In this document: positions 9,386-20,537 of the stretch, piece by piece
Position numbering within the stretch: the stretch's first letter is position 1
Layout of the letters: every line of letters begins with the position of its first letter
Origin: Rutstroemia sp. NJR-2017a BVV2
Taxonomy: Eukaryota; Ascomycota; Leotiomycetes; Helotiales; Rutstroemiaceae
DNA: 64,000 bases
Assembly: GCA_002946415.1 (NCBI GenBank)
Contig: NJPS01000040.1
Location: 1 to 64,000, forward strand
Direction of reading: 5' to 3'
Program-made: the position numbers and the translations under genes
Notes under the pieces: model-generated
Told to the model about the DNA's origin: nothing
Databases searched by the model: none
Seen by the model: the letters and a program-made list of their open reading frames with translations, nothing else

Positions 9386-11501
9386 TGTGCTCCATAAGCG
9401 TAATCACACAAACCTAGGTGGTTCCCGTCGCCGACACCCTTGACATATGCTGAACCTGATGGACTTGGCATAGAAGATGAAGATGAGGAGGTGGTTGTTG
9501 TGGAAGTCGTGAAAGTCGCGCTGGAAGATATGCGGGTCGCAGAGGTTGAAGTGCTCGTCTTGGTTACCTAGGTGGAGATTGGGGTTGTGGTTCCGTTGGT
9601 TCCGTTGGTTCCGTTGATCCCTATGCATAATGCTCGATATATGATATCATCAAGGTTGCTGAAGAGGCTAGCATCACAATCAGACCCGAGCCAGGTGTTC
9701 CAGCTCTTCAAGTTGTCAATGGTCACACCGTATTCTTCTGCGGCGTCTGAACAACCCCATTGCCCCGCATAATTCCCTGGGAAATGTGAATAGCAAGTGC
9801 ATAATTCGGTGGTTCCTGGTTGTATTTCTGAAGCGTCGACATCCATGCAAGCAAGGGTACCATCGTCCTCTGGGGTGATGGCTATGAAGAAGGGTCGTCA
9901 GCTACAATAGTGTATTCTTTGTCATTCGAAGGGGGACTTACTTGTATCCGTTTCCTTTATGCAGTAGCTGTATCCAGGTTTGAGCGTACATGGAGAGTCC
10001 ATGCGCAAGCTAGGATTCTAAGACAGGAAGTCCGCTAACTCGATACCATACATTGCTGCCACAAAATCGCACTCATTAACTATGCTATTGGTATTGAAGT
10101 CATAGCTAAAGAAAGCGGGCTGGTCCAAGGCCGCTGACACCTCTTTGTAATTTCTATATATTTTACACCCGGTGAGAGTGCCAGGTGCGGTAGGAAGCTG
10201 GACCTCTTCGGGTACGGTTCTATTCGGCCACTGCGTGGGGGGTGGTGTCTGTATGCTGGTGGGCATCGTTATATTGGGGTTCAACATTCCGTCTGGCCGA
10301 CTATGGATATATGAGCCACATTTTTCATGCAAATTAAAACGAGAGCGATACTGACGACAAGCAAATATAGTTTCCGACCAGATCTCCCAGGTTGTTGCAC
10401 AAGGGGTTGATGTCTGGATTTCAAGCAACGAATAATTGAGGATCAATTGACTTTCCTGTCGCTGCTATGATGCTATCACAGGTGTCATTTTGAGTCACCT
10501 GATGCTGGTCACATTGACCCAGTAAACAGATGTTTGATCCAACAGGTAAGGCATCACATTTTATTCCACTGGGCCCATAGACAGAGAATGTGCTAACCCT
10601 CTGCGACAAAGCAATCGAATTGCAGGTATCCTGAGCTGTGATCTGATAGAGTGTGACGCAGCTGGGGGGAAGTGAAATACCTGGGTCAGCAGTTGGTGAA
10701 GGATCAGTGCCGATGACCGTAGCGCTGGTAGGAGTGTAAGCTGGCGGTGAGGTGAATGCATAATTTGTTTTTGAACAGGATGAAGTGGCTAACACAAACT
10801 CCTCTGCAGTATCTTCGTCATATCCAAATGGCGAATTGAATTGTATCTGGATCTGGCTGAGCATACAATCTGAGCATGCCTGTTCAGGCTTAGGAGGCTT
10901 TTGAGCTGCCCACTCGGCCTGCACAACATCATAGTATTGACCAGTGGCGCTGTGTGAGCGTACGCGGTTAGCAAAAAGAGAACGAACAAAGCCAGGTCAA
11001 TCGAACCAACTTACGGGTCAACAAGACAGAACACATTGTAAGCATATGTAAGGTAATTGATCAAGTACGTTGCTGCTTGGGTCAGTGAGGAATTTTCTGC
11101 TGCTTTGTTAAAAGCCTCACCAGGATATATAGTATCATATACATTCACCACATCTGTGGTCAGGTTGCAAGCTGCAGCGATAATTTGTTTTGCGCTTCGC
11201 AGAGAGTTCAGGCAAGAAGCTTTGCATAGAGTGGTAAGATCTTGTTGCGTAAGGCGTGGAAGTCTAGCAATATCTGAATTAGCAAACTCTGACTCCATCT
11301 GCAGTATAAAGGATAACTTGAATGTGGCAGAGAAGCATACTCCTCTGCGTTCATGGGCAAAATTCCCGAGCACTCAACGGTAGTATTCAGAGCTGCTACA
11401 CAATCTTGGCTGGCACTTTTCTGTTCAGATCGCACACGATATTCAGAAAAAGCTTGAGCGGCTGTCATAGTTAAGAAGGATGAGCATGCCGCAAAGGACA
11501 T
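9206..11501 (-). pseudogene. LysM-domain secreted protein gene, broken by nonsense mutations and a poly-G tract
   Basis: Five exons can be spliced (11501-11341, 11263-11015, 10949-10356, 10300-9942, 9881-9206). The product would have a signal peptide, a Cys-rich N-terminal region, several LysM-like modules (e.g. CVTLYQITAQDTCNSIALSQ, CDQHQVTQNDTCDSIIAATG, and one near 9,640-9,800), a Ser/Thr linker and a GLCNFACSHGYCP Cys tail. LysM modules bind chitin and related glycans. Two conserved LysM Trp codons (consensus W-N-P) are stops: TGA at 10,423-10,421 and TAG at 10,020-10,018. A TAG at 9,570-9,568 interrupts the linker, and a 53-base G run then shifts the frame. The stops fit G:C to A:T changes as from RIP. 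A shortened protein ending at 10,423 could still be made. Confidence 0.8.
9330..9382. repeat. 53-base homopolymer G run
   Basis: An uninterrupted G tract of 53 bases. On the minus strand it falls in the C-terminal part of the broken LysM gene, as a poly-Pro stretch after GLCDYAYGAQV; normal frame resumes beyond it as GEDDSYLGLCNFACSHGYCP. The tract could be a true slippage expansion of a Pro-rich linker or an assembly artefact. Confidence 0.9.
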
Positions 11502-13933
11502 GAGTCATGCAACTATAGGTTCTGCCCTAAAGCTTGCAAGGTTTATCCTACCGAACATAAATGCATTGCTCCAAATCCTACTGCGCCTCCTATTCCGGTC
11601 TGCATTGATGGTCAAGCCGACGGTGATTATGCGCTTCTCTGTGCCTTTACCTACGCTCATGGTGTCTGCCCCCCTGAGATTTGCACCTGTACTCAAGCTG
11701 GTACAACCCTTCCACCAGAGCCGGATCTTCAAGATGGAATCAGAACGCCTGTAGGCGACTGGGATTACGGAGTCTGCTCGTGGGCTTGTGCTCACGGAGT
11801 CTGCCCTTCTAAGCTCTGCAAATGCACTGCCGCTAGTTGTCCTGTAACGGATTCTCCACCAAATAGCTTCGATAAAACAACAGAGCAACAGGTAACTGCT
11901 ACGATAAAGCACGACCTAGGGCAATATTGTGATAGGCAGAGAGACTGCACCAATCAGAACGATCCAGTCGCGTCTGCATGCAACACTGACCTGGTCAAAC
12001 TTGGGTGGGACAAAGCGGGCTGCGATAAGAACGAGGGGAAGTCTATTTGTTGTGCCTCCGGCACAACTTTACTGGCGGATACCTGTATATGGCGTGGTAA
12101 TGGCTTTAAAAATACCAATGGAGGCGACTGCAATGGTCAGTGTCATAATGGCGAAACGACCGTCCTGAAATCTTCGTGGGGTGGCTCGCCGACGAAGGGA
12201 AATAATAACAAATGCAACCGGGGCGTGAAAGCTTTTTGTTGCTCTAGCGCCGATTTTGATATCGCAACGCAAGGCTGCATATGGACCAATTGGTACGTTT
12301 CTCTGGTGCTCGGTGAGCCATGAGTGTTTTAAGATCAAAACTAATATTTGATCATTTCCAGTGGGTATAACTGCGATAGCGGATTCGAAACCCTTGCTTC
12401 GGATCACAATTGCTGGTCATGGCAGAGTCCCCGACGACTATGCTGTCCTAAGCCAGCACTAGTCAGTGATTGTGTCTGGAGAGGAACGCGCCCTGACTGC
12501 GCCGATGCGAAATGCAATAATGATGAAATTGCTATTGGCCTCTCTCCGTATGGTGACGACACGAACAACTGTGCCTGTAAGTTACTAAGCACTGTTGAAT
12601 AGAAAGGAAAATTGCTTATCTTACGCAAAGGGGGAAGACAGCGAACCAATTGTTGCAAAATCAGCGTTCCGGCACCACCACCACCACCAACATGCGACTA
12701 CGATGTTTGCAGCACAGTTCCTGCGAGCAGTCTCTGTTTTGATGACGATGACACAGCAGACGGCGCCATATCGAAACGAGAAAGCTGTCCAGAGTTTCTT
12801 GAGTCCATAGGCGATAACGACTACTGTCCTGCAGAGGATAGTACACTCCATTCGTTTGAGAAACGCAGTAAAAAACCAATAAATGTCATAGTCGATAATA
12901 AAAACGTGAATATCCCAGGTTTGTTCAGCAGAACATGTTCATCTCGAGGAAAATTTATCACGAACGCAAGGACAGCCCATCGCTCATTTTTCGTGTACTT
13001 GGTACAACCAGTGTGCGTTTTTTTCAATTTACAAGTAAGCGACTGGAAAGACAATCCTGCCGACCCACCAAAGAAACTTGACACTGAGCACGTTATTGAT
13101 GTAAGTGTTCCTTAATAGCCTTGCTACCTCGGGTTGAAAACCTGTGCACACAGTCAACTAACAATATATGCTTGATTTCTAGATCCAGGCTATCGGGCAA
13201 TTCATAGGTTCTTGTATAAGTGGTATCCTACCGGATGGTACCAGATCCGCATGTGCACCTATGACCTCAACTTGGTGGAAAACCACTTTTCAAAAACCCG
13301 ACATCATGCCGACAAACCTACCTCTCGTCACAGACACTTCACCAATACTCACAGTTCCAATGGATCGTTTTATGGAGGTGTTTGGCTCCGACACTAACTA
13401 CAAAGCGATGGTGTTACTTGACAGAAGTACGAATATAATTAAAGGCGCATTGTTCGGTTTCAAGCAGCCATACACTAAAATCAACTTCGCGAAAGCTGTT
13501 GAGAATAGTATATATAATGGAGCAGATACCAACTTATGGTTGACCTATCTTCAGAGAGTGAGTCCTGCAGCTTTAATCTGTTCCCGCCTTTGTGCTAATC
13601 GCAAACTAGGGTGTTGTTGTATCCAAGTATCTCAACGAAAACCGCATCTCAGAGATTTTTGTAGACATGATTGCCAATGCCGGGACACAACTGGACCTAA
13701 TAGAAAGACATGCCCTCGGGGCCAGTCATCTCCGCGATAGATGGATGGAGTTTACGGGGACATTCTTTCCCCAGTTTGAACAATTTACCAAAGGGTATCT
13801 ATTGGAGCAAACCCAAGTCGCTGTTCGGATGTACGAGCGATACCATCCACCAGACTATGGTACAATGATGGTTACACTCACAAACATCATATCGGGTATA
13901 GCGGAGTGGAAAACTCCTTATTCGGATATGTAA
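11484..13933 (+). CDS. C-terminal half of a GH71/killer-toxin-like chitinase-type protein, catalytic domain missing
   Basis: Five exons (from about 11484 to 12292, 12362-12576, 12631-13100, 13183-13557, 13610-13933) form a clean reading frame of about 730 codons, but no in-frame ATG precedes the first Cys module, and a TGA lies at 11,481-11,483. The sequence carries two Cys modules of the type GVCSWACAHGVCPSKLCKCT, then Cys/Trp segments (CNRGVKAFCC, CVWRGTRPDCADAKC, CAWGRQRTNCCK with its Trp codon made across intron 2), a Pro spacer, and a C-terminal region (RISEIFVDMIANAG...). These tails follow the catalytic domain in fungal GH71 glucanases and subgroup C GH18 chitinases. The missing 5' part ends where the divergent LysM gene begins. 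I class it as a 5'-truncated gene. Confidence 0.7.
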
Positions 13934-14370
13934 AAAGAGGCAGAACGTGGGTGTGGAATGAGAGAGTTTGAGGGATAGGGGACCAGAAGATAGTACTGAG
14001 TGACTGAGTCTTTGAGATGTAATATTTAAAGTCGATATAAACATTGACTGACATTAGATATTTGTATTTCTGACATTGTTGGAGTTAAACAAAATATCTG
14101 AATCACTTGATCGTTAATTTTACATTGTAAAGTGGTGAATGGTTTGGAACACCCGCTGGTGGGCCCTCTGAAAAGTTTGACTTTCTGGTAGTAGTACAAG
14201 TTCTTATGAGATATTTATGAATTTCGACATCAAGTTCATGCAAGGTAAACACTCGATCTTCAAGGGTTTCACCAGTTGTACTTACAGCCTGAGCGAAATC
14301 GAGCGATACACAGGCCTACTAGACCATATCCCGGCATCAGAAAGATTGATATAGAATGTAGACATAGCTA
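13934..14370. other. Intergenic stretch, no gene seen
   Basis: Downstream region of the truncated hydrolase-tail gene. No coding frame or repeat was recognised. Confidence 0.35.
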
Positions 14371-14620
14371 GGCTGCGAACCTACCCACCGGGTGGGTAGG
14401 GTACCCGCCGGGTTGGGGCACCCATGGGTGGGTTATCCCCTTAACTGCCAAAACTGTGCGCCCTCACCAAAAATAAGGTGGGGAAGGCGCTTATGGCAGT
14501 TAAGGGGATACTGACTGATAGGTACCCATTTTGTGGGTTGGGGGTGGGTTTTCCTACCCCTTGGCTGTCACGGGCCTATCTCCGGTGTGTGCCATCCCTG
14601 ATTGGGTAGGTGGGCGACAT
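14371..14620. repeat. GC-rich MITE-like element with a perfect 17-bp hairpin, copy 2
   Basis: The element begins GCTGCGAACCTACCCACC and contains TATCCCCTTAACTGCCA (14,434-14,450) and its exact reverse complement (14,494-14,510), with a nested imperfect inverted repeat between (GTGCGCCCTCACC against GGTGGGGAAGGCGC). The right part, GCTGTCACGGGCC near 14,564, matches the repeat at 6,510-6,640. The left part matches 45,613-45,660. No ORF is present, consistent with a non-autonomous element. Confidence 0.6.
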
Positions 14621-14889
14621 AGCTTGCTTGTACCTTGACCTGGATTGAATTGCTAACTTGGAGCTGCATGACTACAGCTGAAAATTTCTCCAATCCATCT
14701 TGCCGTGTGTACTGCAAAATACTTTGAAGTAACTCCGTATGTTGTATCCCTACGGTGGACTTGCTTGACCATGGGACGGATTATAGTTACTCGCTTGCTA
14801 TATCCACAATGGAATAATTCCGGTACATATACCCTTTGACGTAATCCAATCTGACTTCTTTCGATTTTCTATCGCGATAAACAGCAGTT

Positions 14890-15100
14890 CAATCGTGAGA
14901 TAATTGAGGTTTTCGTTTGTTTGGAATACTCTTAGCTTCCCGTTTACTTGTTCTTCATTCATTATCAACATATTCTGTTTTCCTTAACCAATTTTTCGTT
15001 AACTCGTTTTTCGTTTACCGCCGTCAACATCTTCGAATGCCCCATCATCTGCTTTATATTTTTCATTCTTTCTAATAAGTAAAACCATTATTCGATCCCC
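14890..15100 (+). pseudogene. 3'-end remnant related to the orphan gene family
   Basis: GAGATAATTGAGGTTTTCGT near 14,899 resembles the end of the orphan gene (GAAATCACCGAGATTTTTCA near 8,908) and the remnant at 21,400; downstream CGTTTACTCGTTTTC-like strings also recur near 21,570. The similarity is short and diverged, so this is tentative. Confidence 0.35.
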
Positions 15101-15715
15101 GTAACTTCGTATATTACACCCGTATTTCTTGAGATACATGATCCTTATCTGTGCGCAGTCATATGTCTGTTGGAGATCAAAATCCCCAGAGAATTCGCCC
15201 TGGGCCAAGTGCCGACCCATAATTTAATCGTTTGCGAAGCCAAGCTTCCCTTGAAGGCGCTATGTCCAAGTCGACCCCTTGCGGCTGAGACAGAGACCTT
15301 AAGACAAACGCAGTACTCCGCGTTACTAAGCAATGTATAACTAATCATTATTGGCTAGTAACCAAACTCAATCAGTAACGTTACCCTACCCAGTAGCTAC
15401 ATATGTCTGTTCGGCAAGGCTCGGGACAGCCTTACAATCAATCGACTTGTCCGAATAAAGCTCAAACTGAAGCCCAGTATGAAATATACCGATTTGCGAG
15501 TTGCCTGTAGAATTGTAGTGAGGCATCTTCCAGGCGCATCGCGAAGCGCTGCATTTCAACGTCAGTTTCTCTAAGCAACCATTGATACTCTAGAACTTTC
15601 TTATTCTATTAGAACGAATTCCAAGATTTCTCTGCTCTTGCTGAAGTGACAACAGACCGAACGAAAGTCCCCATCAAGACCTTACACAGATTGTACCACG
15701 ACGGTATTCTCTGCG
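15101..15715. promoter_or_regulatory. Upstream region of the NLR-like gene
   Basis: Non-coding stretch leading to the ATG at 15,716. No motif was recognised with confidence. Confidence 0.3.
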
Positions 15716-18700
15716 ATGTCGCCTAAATTGAGTCCAGAAAGTTACACGGTCGGATGGATCTGCCCTTTGGAGGTAGAACAGATTGCTGCATTAGAGATGC
15801 TGGACGAGGAGCATGAACGTCTGCCACAGTCTCCTACTGACCACAATGTGTACAACCTTGGCAGTATCGCGGGCCATAATGTCGTTATCGCGGGGCTCCA
15901 TCAACCAGGCAATAACCCCGCGGCTACGGTGGTCACTCAAATGAGGATAACATTTCTGAACCTTAGATTTGGTCTCTTGGTAGGCATCGGCGGCGGCGTA
16001 CCAGTGAAAACCGACAATGGAATGATTCGGCTTGGCGATATCGTAGTTAGCAAGCCTGCAGGTGGGCATTCGGGCGCGGTACAATACGACCACGGAAAAG
16101 CCAAACTCGGTCAATTTGAGCGTACAGGTGCTCTTGCACCACCGCCGGCGGTGCTTCTCAATGCTGCGCAAGATCTAGCGGCAAGGCGAGCTCGATCTCG
16201 CACAGATTTAATCGGAGAGAATATCAAGAGAATTGATACAAGTATTCGAGGACTGCGAAGGTACAAATGCCCAGGCATTGCACAGGATTATCTATTCGAG
16301 AGAGACTATATACACCGGGAGACTGGAGTGTCTTGCGAAAAATGTGGGTGTGACCCTTTGCACCGGGTTCAGCGAGCTACCGATGACGATGACGATGAAT
16401 TATACGTGGTAGTTCATAGGGGGATAGTCGCATCTGGGGAGCTGGTAATCAAGGATGCTATACTGAGGGACAATATTGCTGAGGAATACGGTGTTCTGTG
16501 CTTTGAGATGGAGGCAGCAGGGGCCTTGGCCGACTTTCCTTGCCTTGTGATCCGTGGCATTTCAGACTACTGTGACTCGCACAAGAATGATCAATGGCAT
16601 GGATATTCTGCGGCGGTTGCTGCTGCATACGCAAGGCAGCTCTTCTTTCATATGCCAATCGATGAAGTAAAGCGGTATATATTAGCGTCAGATAGTTAGT
16701 TCAATGCATAGCTTAGCTAATTTATACGTAGTTATATATCTTCGGTTACAGAAGATAAAATTAACCAAATAAGCCAACGACAAGATGATCAACATCGTCA
16801 GAATATCGTTGACTGGCTTACACCGTTTAACTACGGTTCTCAGCAGAGCGATTATATTCAGAGGCGACAAGCAGGTACCGGCCAGTGGCTGCTAGACTCG
16901 AAGGAGTTTGGGAAGTGGTTAGGCACTAAAAACCAGACGTTATTCTGTCCAGGCATCCCCGGTGCAGGGAAGACAATTCTGACATCTATCGTTGTCGAAG
17001 ATCTTAATAAGAAATCTCAAAGTAATGATAGCTTTGGTATCGCATACCTATATTGCAACTTCAACCGGAAACATGAACAGAAGGCCGAACATCTACTTCT
17101 GAGTCTTCTAAAGCAGCTGATTCAGGAACAGTCAAATATTCCCAAGATTATACAAGCTATTTACGACCGTCATAAGGATAAACATACACGACCATCACTT
17201 GGCGAAATCTCGGAGGCTCTGCAGTCTGTCACTGCTACGTTTTCACAGACTTTCATTATCGTCGATGCGTTGGATGAATGTGAACCAACCGAATGCCGAA
17301 TGAGGTTCTTGCCAGAGCTTTTCCGCCTTCAAGCAAACACTGGAGCTAATCTATTTGCGACTTCTCGAATTAATGACGAAATCTCAAACTTTTTCATTGG
17401 GAGTCTTACTTTGGAAATTGGCGCGATTGATGACGATATTGAAACGTATTTAAATGCACAGATGTCCTTACTACAATCCGATGTTTTAGATGAGGGTATT
17501 CAAGACAAGATTTTGACGGAAATAATTGAAGCAGTTGATGGAATGTAAGTTAGGCATCGTACTAACATATGGTAGGAACGTAACTAATTGTAGCTCTTAG
17601 GTTCTTACTTGCGACGTTATATATGAATATACTTATAGATCTGCCAACGAAAGGAGACATTAAAGAAGCTTTGCAGAAACTTACTAAGGGATTAGATGGA
17701 TTAGATGGAATTTACCAACAGGCAATGGAGAGAATTGAAAATCAGGGGAAGCACTCTCGGGAACTCGCAAAACGGATTCTGACATGGATCAGTCACGCCA
17801 AAAGACCACTTTCTACTGGAGAGCTCCAGCATGCCCTTGCTGTTAAGACAAATAGTACGAATTTCGATAGAGACTACCTTCCCAGTATCAAAATCTTGCG
17901 GTCCATATGCGCTGGGTTAGTGACAGTCGATAAAGAAAGTAGTATTATCCGCTTGGTCCACTATACAACACAGGAATACTTCGAGCGAACTCAAAGCAAT
18001 TGGTTCCCAAACGCAGAGGCCGAGATTACAACAATCTGTGTCACCTATCTTTCCTTTGATGTTTTTCAAAGTGGAAGTTGTCGAACGGACAATGAATTTG
18101 AAGAGCGGCTACAGTCACATCAGCTTTACGACTATGCGTCTCACAACTGGGGGTATCATGCTCGTAAGGCTTCGATTCTGTGTGACGGTGTTGTACAATT
18201 CCTTCAAAACCAGGCACAGGTCGAGGGATCGAGTCAAGCATTGATGGCCGTTAAGAGCTGGTTTTGGCGCACGGAATATAGTCAAATTATTCCAAGGCAA
18301 ATGACTGGCCTACATTTAGCAGCATACTTTGGACTTGACAACGCGGTACAAGTCCTAGGTTCTAATAGCCCTGATCAAAAAGATAGTTATCGTCGAACGC
18401 CGCTATCGTACGCTGCTGAGAATGGGCATGAGGGAGTTATTAAGCTGCTGCTCGCGACTGGCCAGATCGATATCGATATAAAGGATAAATCCGGTCAAAC
18501 GCCGCTATCGTACGCTGCTGAGAATGGGCATGAGGGAGTTATTAAGCTGCTACTCGCGACTGGCCAGGTCAATATCGATATGAAGGATAGGTTAGGTCAA
18601 ACACCGTTATATTATGCTGTTGAGAGAGGGTACGAGGAGGTTGTGAAGCTGCTGCTCGCGACAGGCCAGGTCGATATCGATGTGAAGGATAAGTACGGTC

Positions 18701-19386
18701 AAACACCGCTATTGCTTGCTGCTAAGAAAGGGCACGAGGGAGTTGTTAAGCTACTGCTTGCGACTGGCCAGTTCGATGTTAATATAAAGGATAGGCTCTA
18801 TCGGACGCCGCTATGGTACGCTGCTAAGGAAGGGTATGGAGGGGTCTTTAAGCTGCTGCTCGCGACAGGCCAGGTCGATGTCAATGCAAAGAATTGGGAC
18901 GGTGAGACGCCACTAGGGCGTGCTGTTATGGGGGGGCGAGAGGAGGTCGTGAAGTTGCTGCTCGCGACTGGCCAGGTCGATATCAATGCAGAGGATAGGT
19001 ACGGTCGAATGCCGCTATTGCTCGCTACTAGGCAAGGGTACAAGGGAGTCATTAAGCTGTTCCTCGCAACGGGCCAGGTCGATATCAATGCAGAGGATAG
19101 GTACGGTCAAACGCCGCTGTTGCTCGCTACTAGGCAAGGGTACAAGGGAGTCATTAAGCTGTTCCTCGCAACGGGCCAGGTCGATGTCAATGTAAAGGAT
19201 GTATACAATAATCGGACACCGTTGTCGTACGCTGCTGAGGAAGGGCATAAGGAGGTTGTGAAACTACTACTCGCGACAGGCCAAGTCGATATCAACGCAG
19301 AAGATAATTATGGTTTAACGCCACTATTTTATGCTACTAGGGCAGGGCACAAAGAGGTTGTTAAACTACTACTTGCAACTGGCTAG
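15716..19386 (+). CDS. NLR-like protein: nucleoside phosphorylase-like + NACHT + ankyrin repeats
   Basis: Three exons (15716-16694, 16752-17544, 17601-19386) give 1,185 aa. Residues 10-320 are a PNP/UDP-phosphorylase-like domain ([40 protein letters not shown]). A NACHT NTPase follows, with P-loop GIPGAGKT (about 394-401) and Walker B VDALDE (about 497). From about residue 820 there is one divergent plus ten very similar 34-residue ankyrin repeats ([20 protein letters not shown]). This architecture is known in fungal NLR-like proteins linked to non-self recognition; the phosphorylase would be the effector end and the repeats the sensor. The last repeat ends ...LLLATG-stop, where its siblings read CAG (Gln), so a C-terminal extension may have been lost by CAG to TAG. 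Intron 1 uses a weaker donor (GTTAGT). Confidence 0.85.
18380..19383 (+). repeat. Near-identical 102-bp ankyrin-coding tandem repeats
   Basis: Ten units of about 102 bp, each encoding a 34-residue ankyrin repeat ending [10 protein letters not shown]. Some adjacent pairs are nearly identical at DNA level (the two starting CGCCGCTATCGTACGCTGCT at 18,401 and 18,503, and the two around 19,000-19,190). Such homogeneity suggests recent unit duplication or gene conversion. Confidence 0.85.
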
Positions 19387-20160
19387 ATGACGAAGCTCGA
19401 AAGGCTACGGTGGATACAGCTGCACAGCAATATTTCCAGAACGTTCCCGAGCATACAGATGCAGAACGATATGCTCAAGATGGGGAAGTTGCAGAGTATG
19501 ACACTGCAGAAGAGGATAGTCAGGGGTCTGCAGAAATAACAGCTGCAGAGCAGCATACTCAGGATGTTGCGGAGCTTGACAATGCGGAGCAGAACACTGA
19601 GGATACTGTAGAGAATATGGCTGTAGAGTAGTATACCAAGAATCGGGAAGGTGCGGGGCATAATACTGCAGAATAGGATAGTCAGGTGTGAGAAATGAAG
19701 GCATTCGGAGATGACCTCGGAACCCGAAGGCCGTCGGCCATAAGGACGGAATCCGAAGCATATATGACTAAATAGCCATTCTAGTGCTTTCTTTGAGCAT
19801 ATAAACCCTTTTTTCGCTGTAGATTAGTTCTTCAGATAGTTCAATACACATGCTTTCTCAGCTCTTAAATCTCACATCAGGGGTCTGCAGAAATAACAGC
19901 CGCAGAGCAATATACTCAGGATGTTGCTGAGCATGATAATTTAGAGCAAGATATACAGAACGTTACAGAATACAACGCTGAGGATGATATGGAGTCAGAT
20001 AATGGCTTGGATGCTACTATAGCACAAGAATTGTAGGGGCCTTCGTAATATTATTTTGCAAAACTGTTTGCTCGAGATACGGCAGAGTATATAGCTACAG
20101 AACAACATGGTCAGGATCAGGAGGATACAGAGTGGGATACTATGGAGTAAGAATTTAAGA
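19387..20160 (+). repeat. Degenerate acidic-repeat tract downstream of the NLR-like gene
   Basis: Short frames (e.g. 19,410-19,631) encode Glu/Asp/Ala/Gln-rich repeats such as AEQHTQDVAELDNAEQ. A block of about 64 bp at 19,521-19,584 (TCAGGGGTCTGCAGAAATAA...) is repeated almost exactly at 19,875-19,938. This may be the decayed remainder of an acidic C-terminal repeat region or of a neighbouring gene. No intact gene is seen. Confidence 0.5.
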
Positions 20161-20537
20161 AGGTTATGAATTGTCTTGACGCAACCATGGAACAAGAAGT
20201 CCTGGAGGCAGAAAAACCTTGTGATACAGAACTGCATAAGCAAGATGCGGTGGAGTATAAGTGTTGGAATGACTTCAGTACAACTACAGGAGAAGCTACA
20301 GGAATATTTCACTTGTACGGCAGTGCCATATTAGTACAGGACCTTAGGTCTATATAAGAGATGTAGATTCCCATCTAGATAGAAAGAATCAACCTGAATC
20401 AACCTGAATCAGCCAAGCACAATCGTATCCATTAAAGTGATCCGATTAGTGCTACGGTTGAGAGGTTCAACTCACAACTGCAAATTAGGTAGCTATCAAA
20501 GCTATATTATCACATGTGCAAAGCAGAAGTCCCCAAC
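20161..20537 (+). other. Low-information stretch, no gene seen
   Basis: It contains a short open frame (20,166-20,357) without recognisable features and a small direct repeat AATCAACCTG at 20,390-20,412. Confidence 0.3.

Noticed and set aside
12660..12700. CACCACCACC microsatellite as a separate repeat
   Set aside because: It is short and encodes the Pro spacer of the hydrolase-tail protein.
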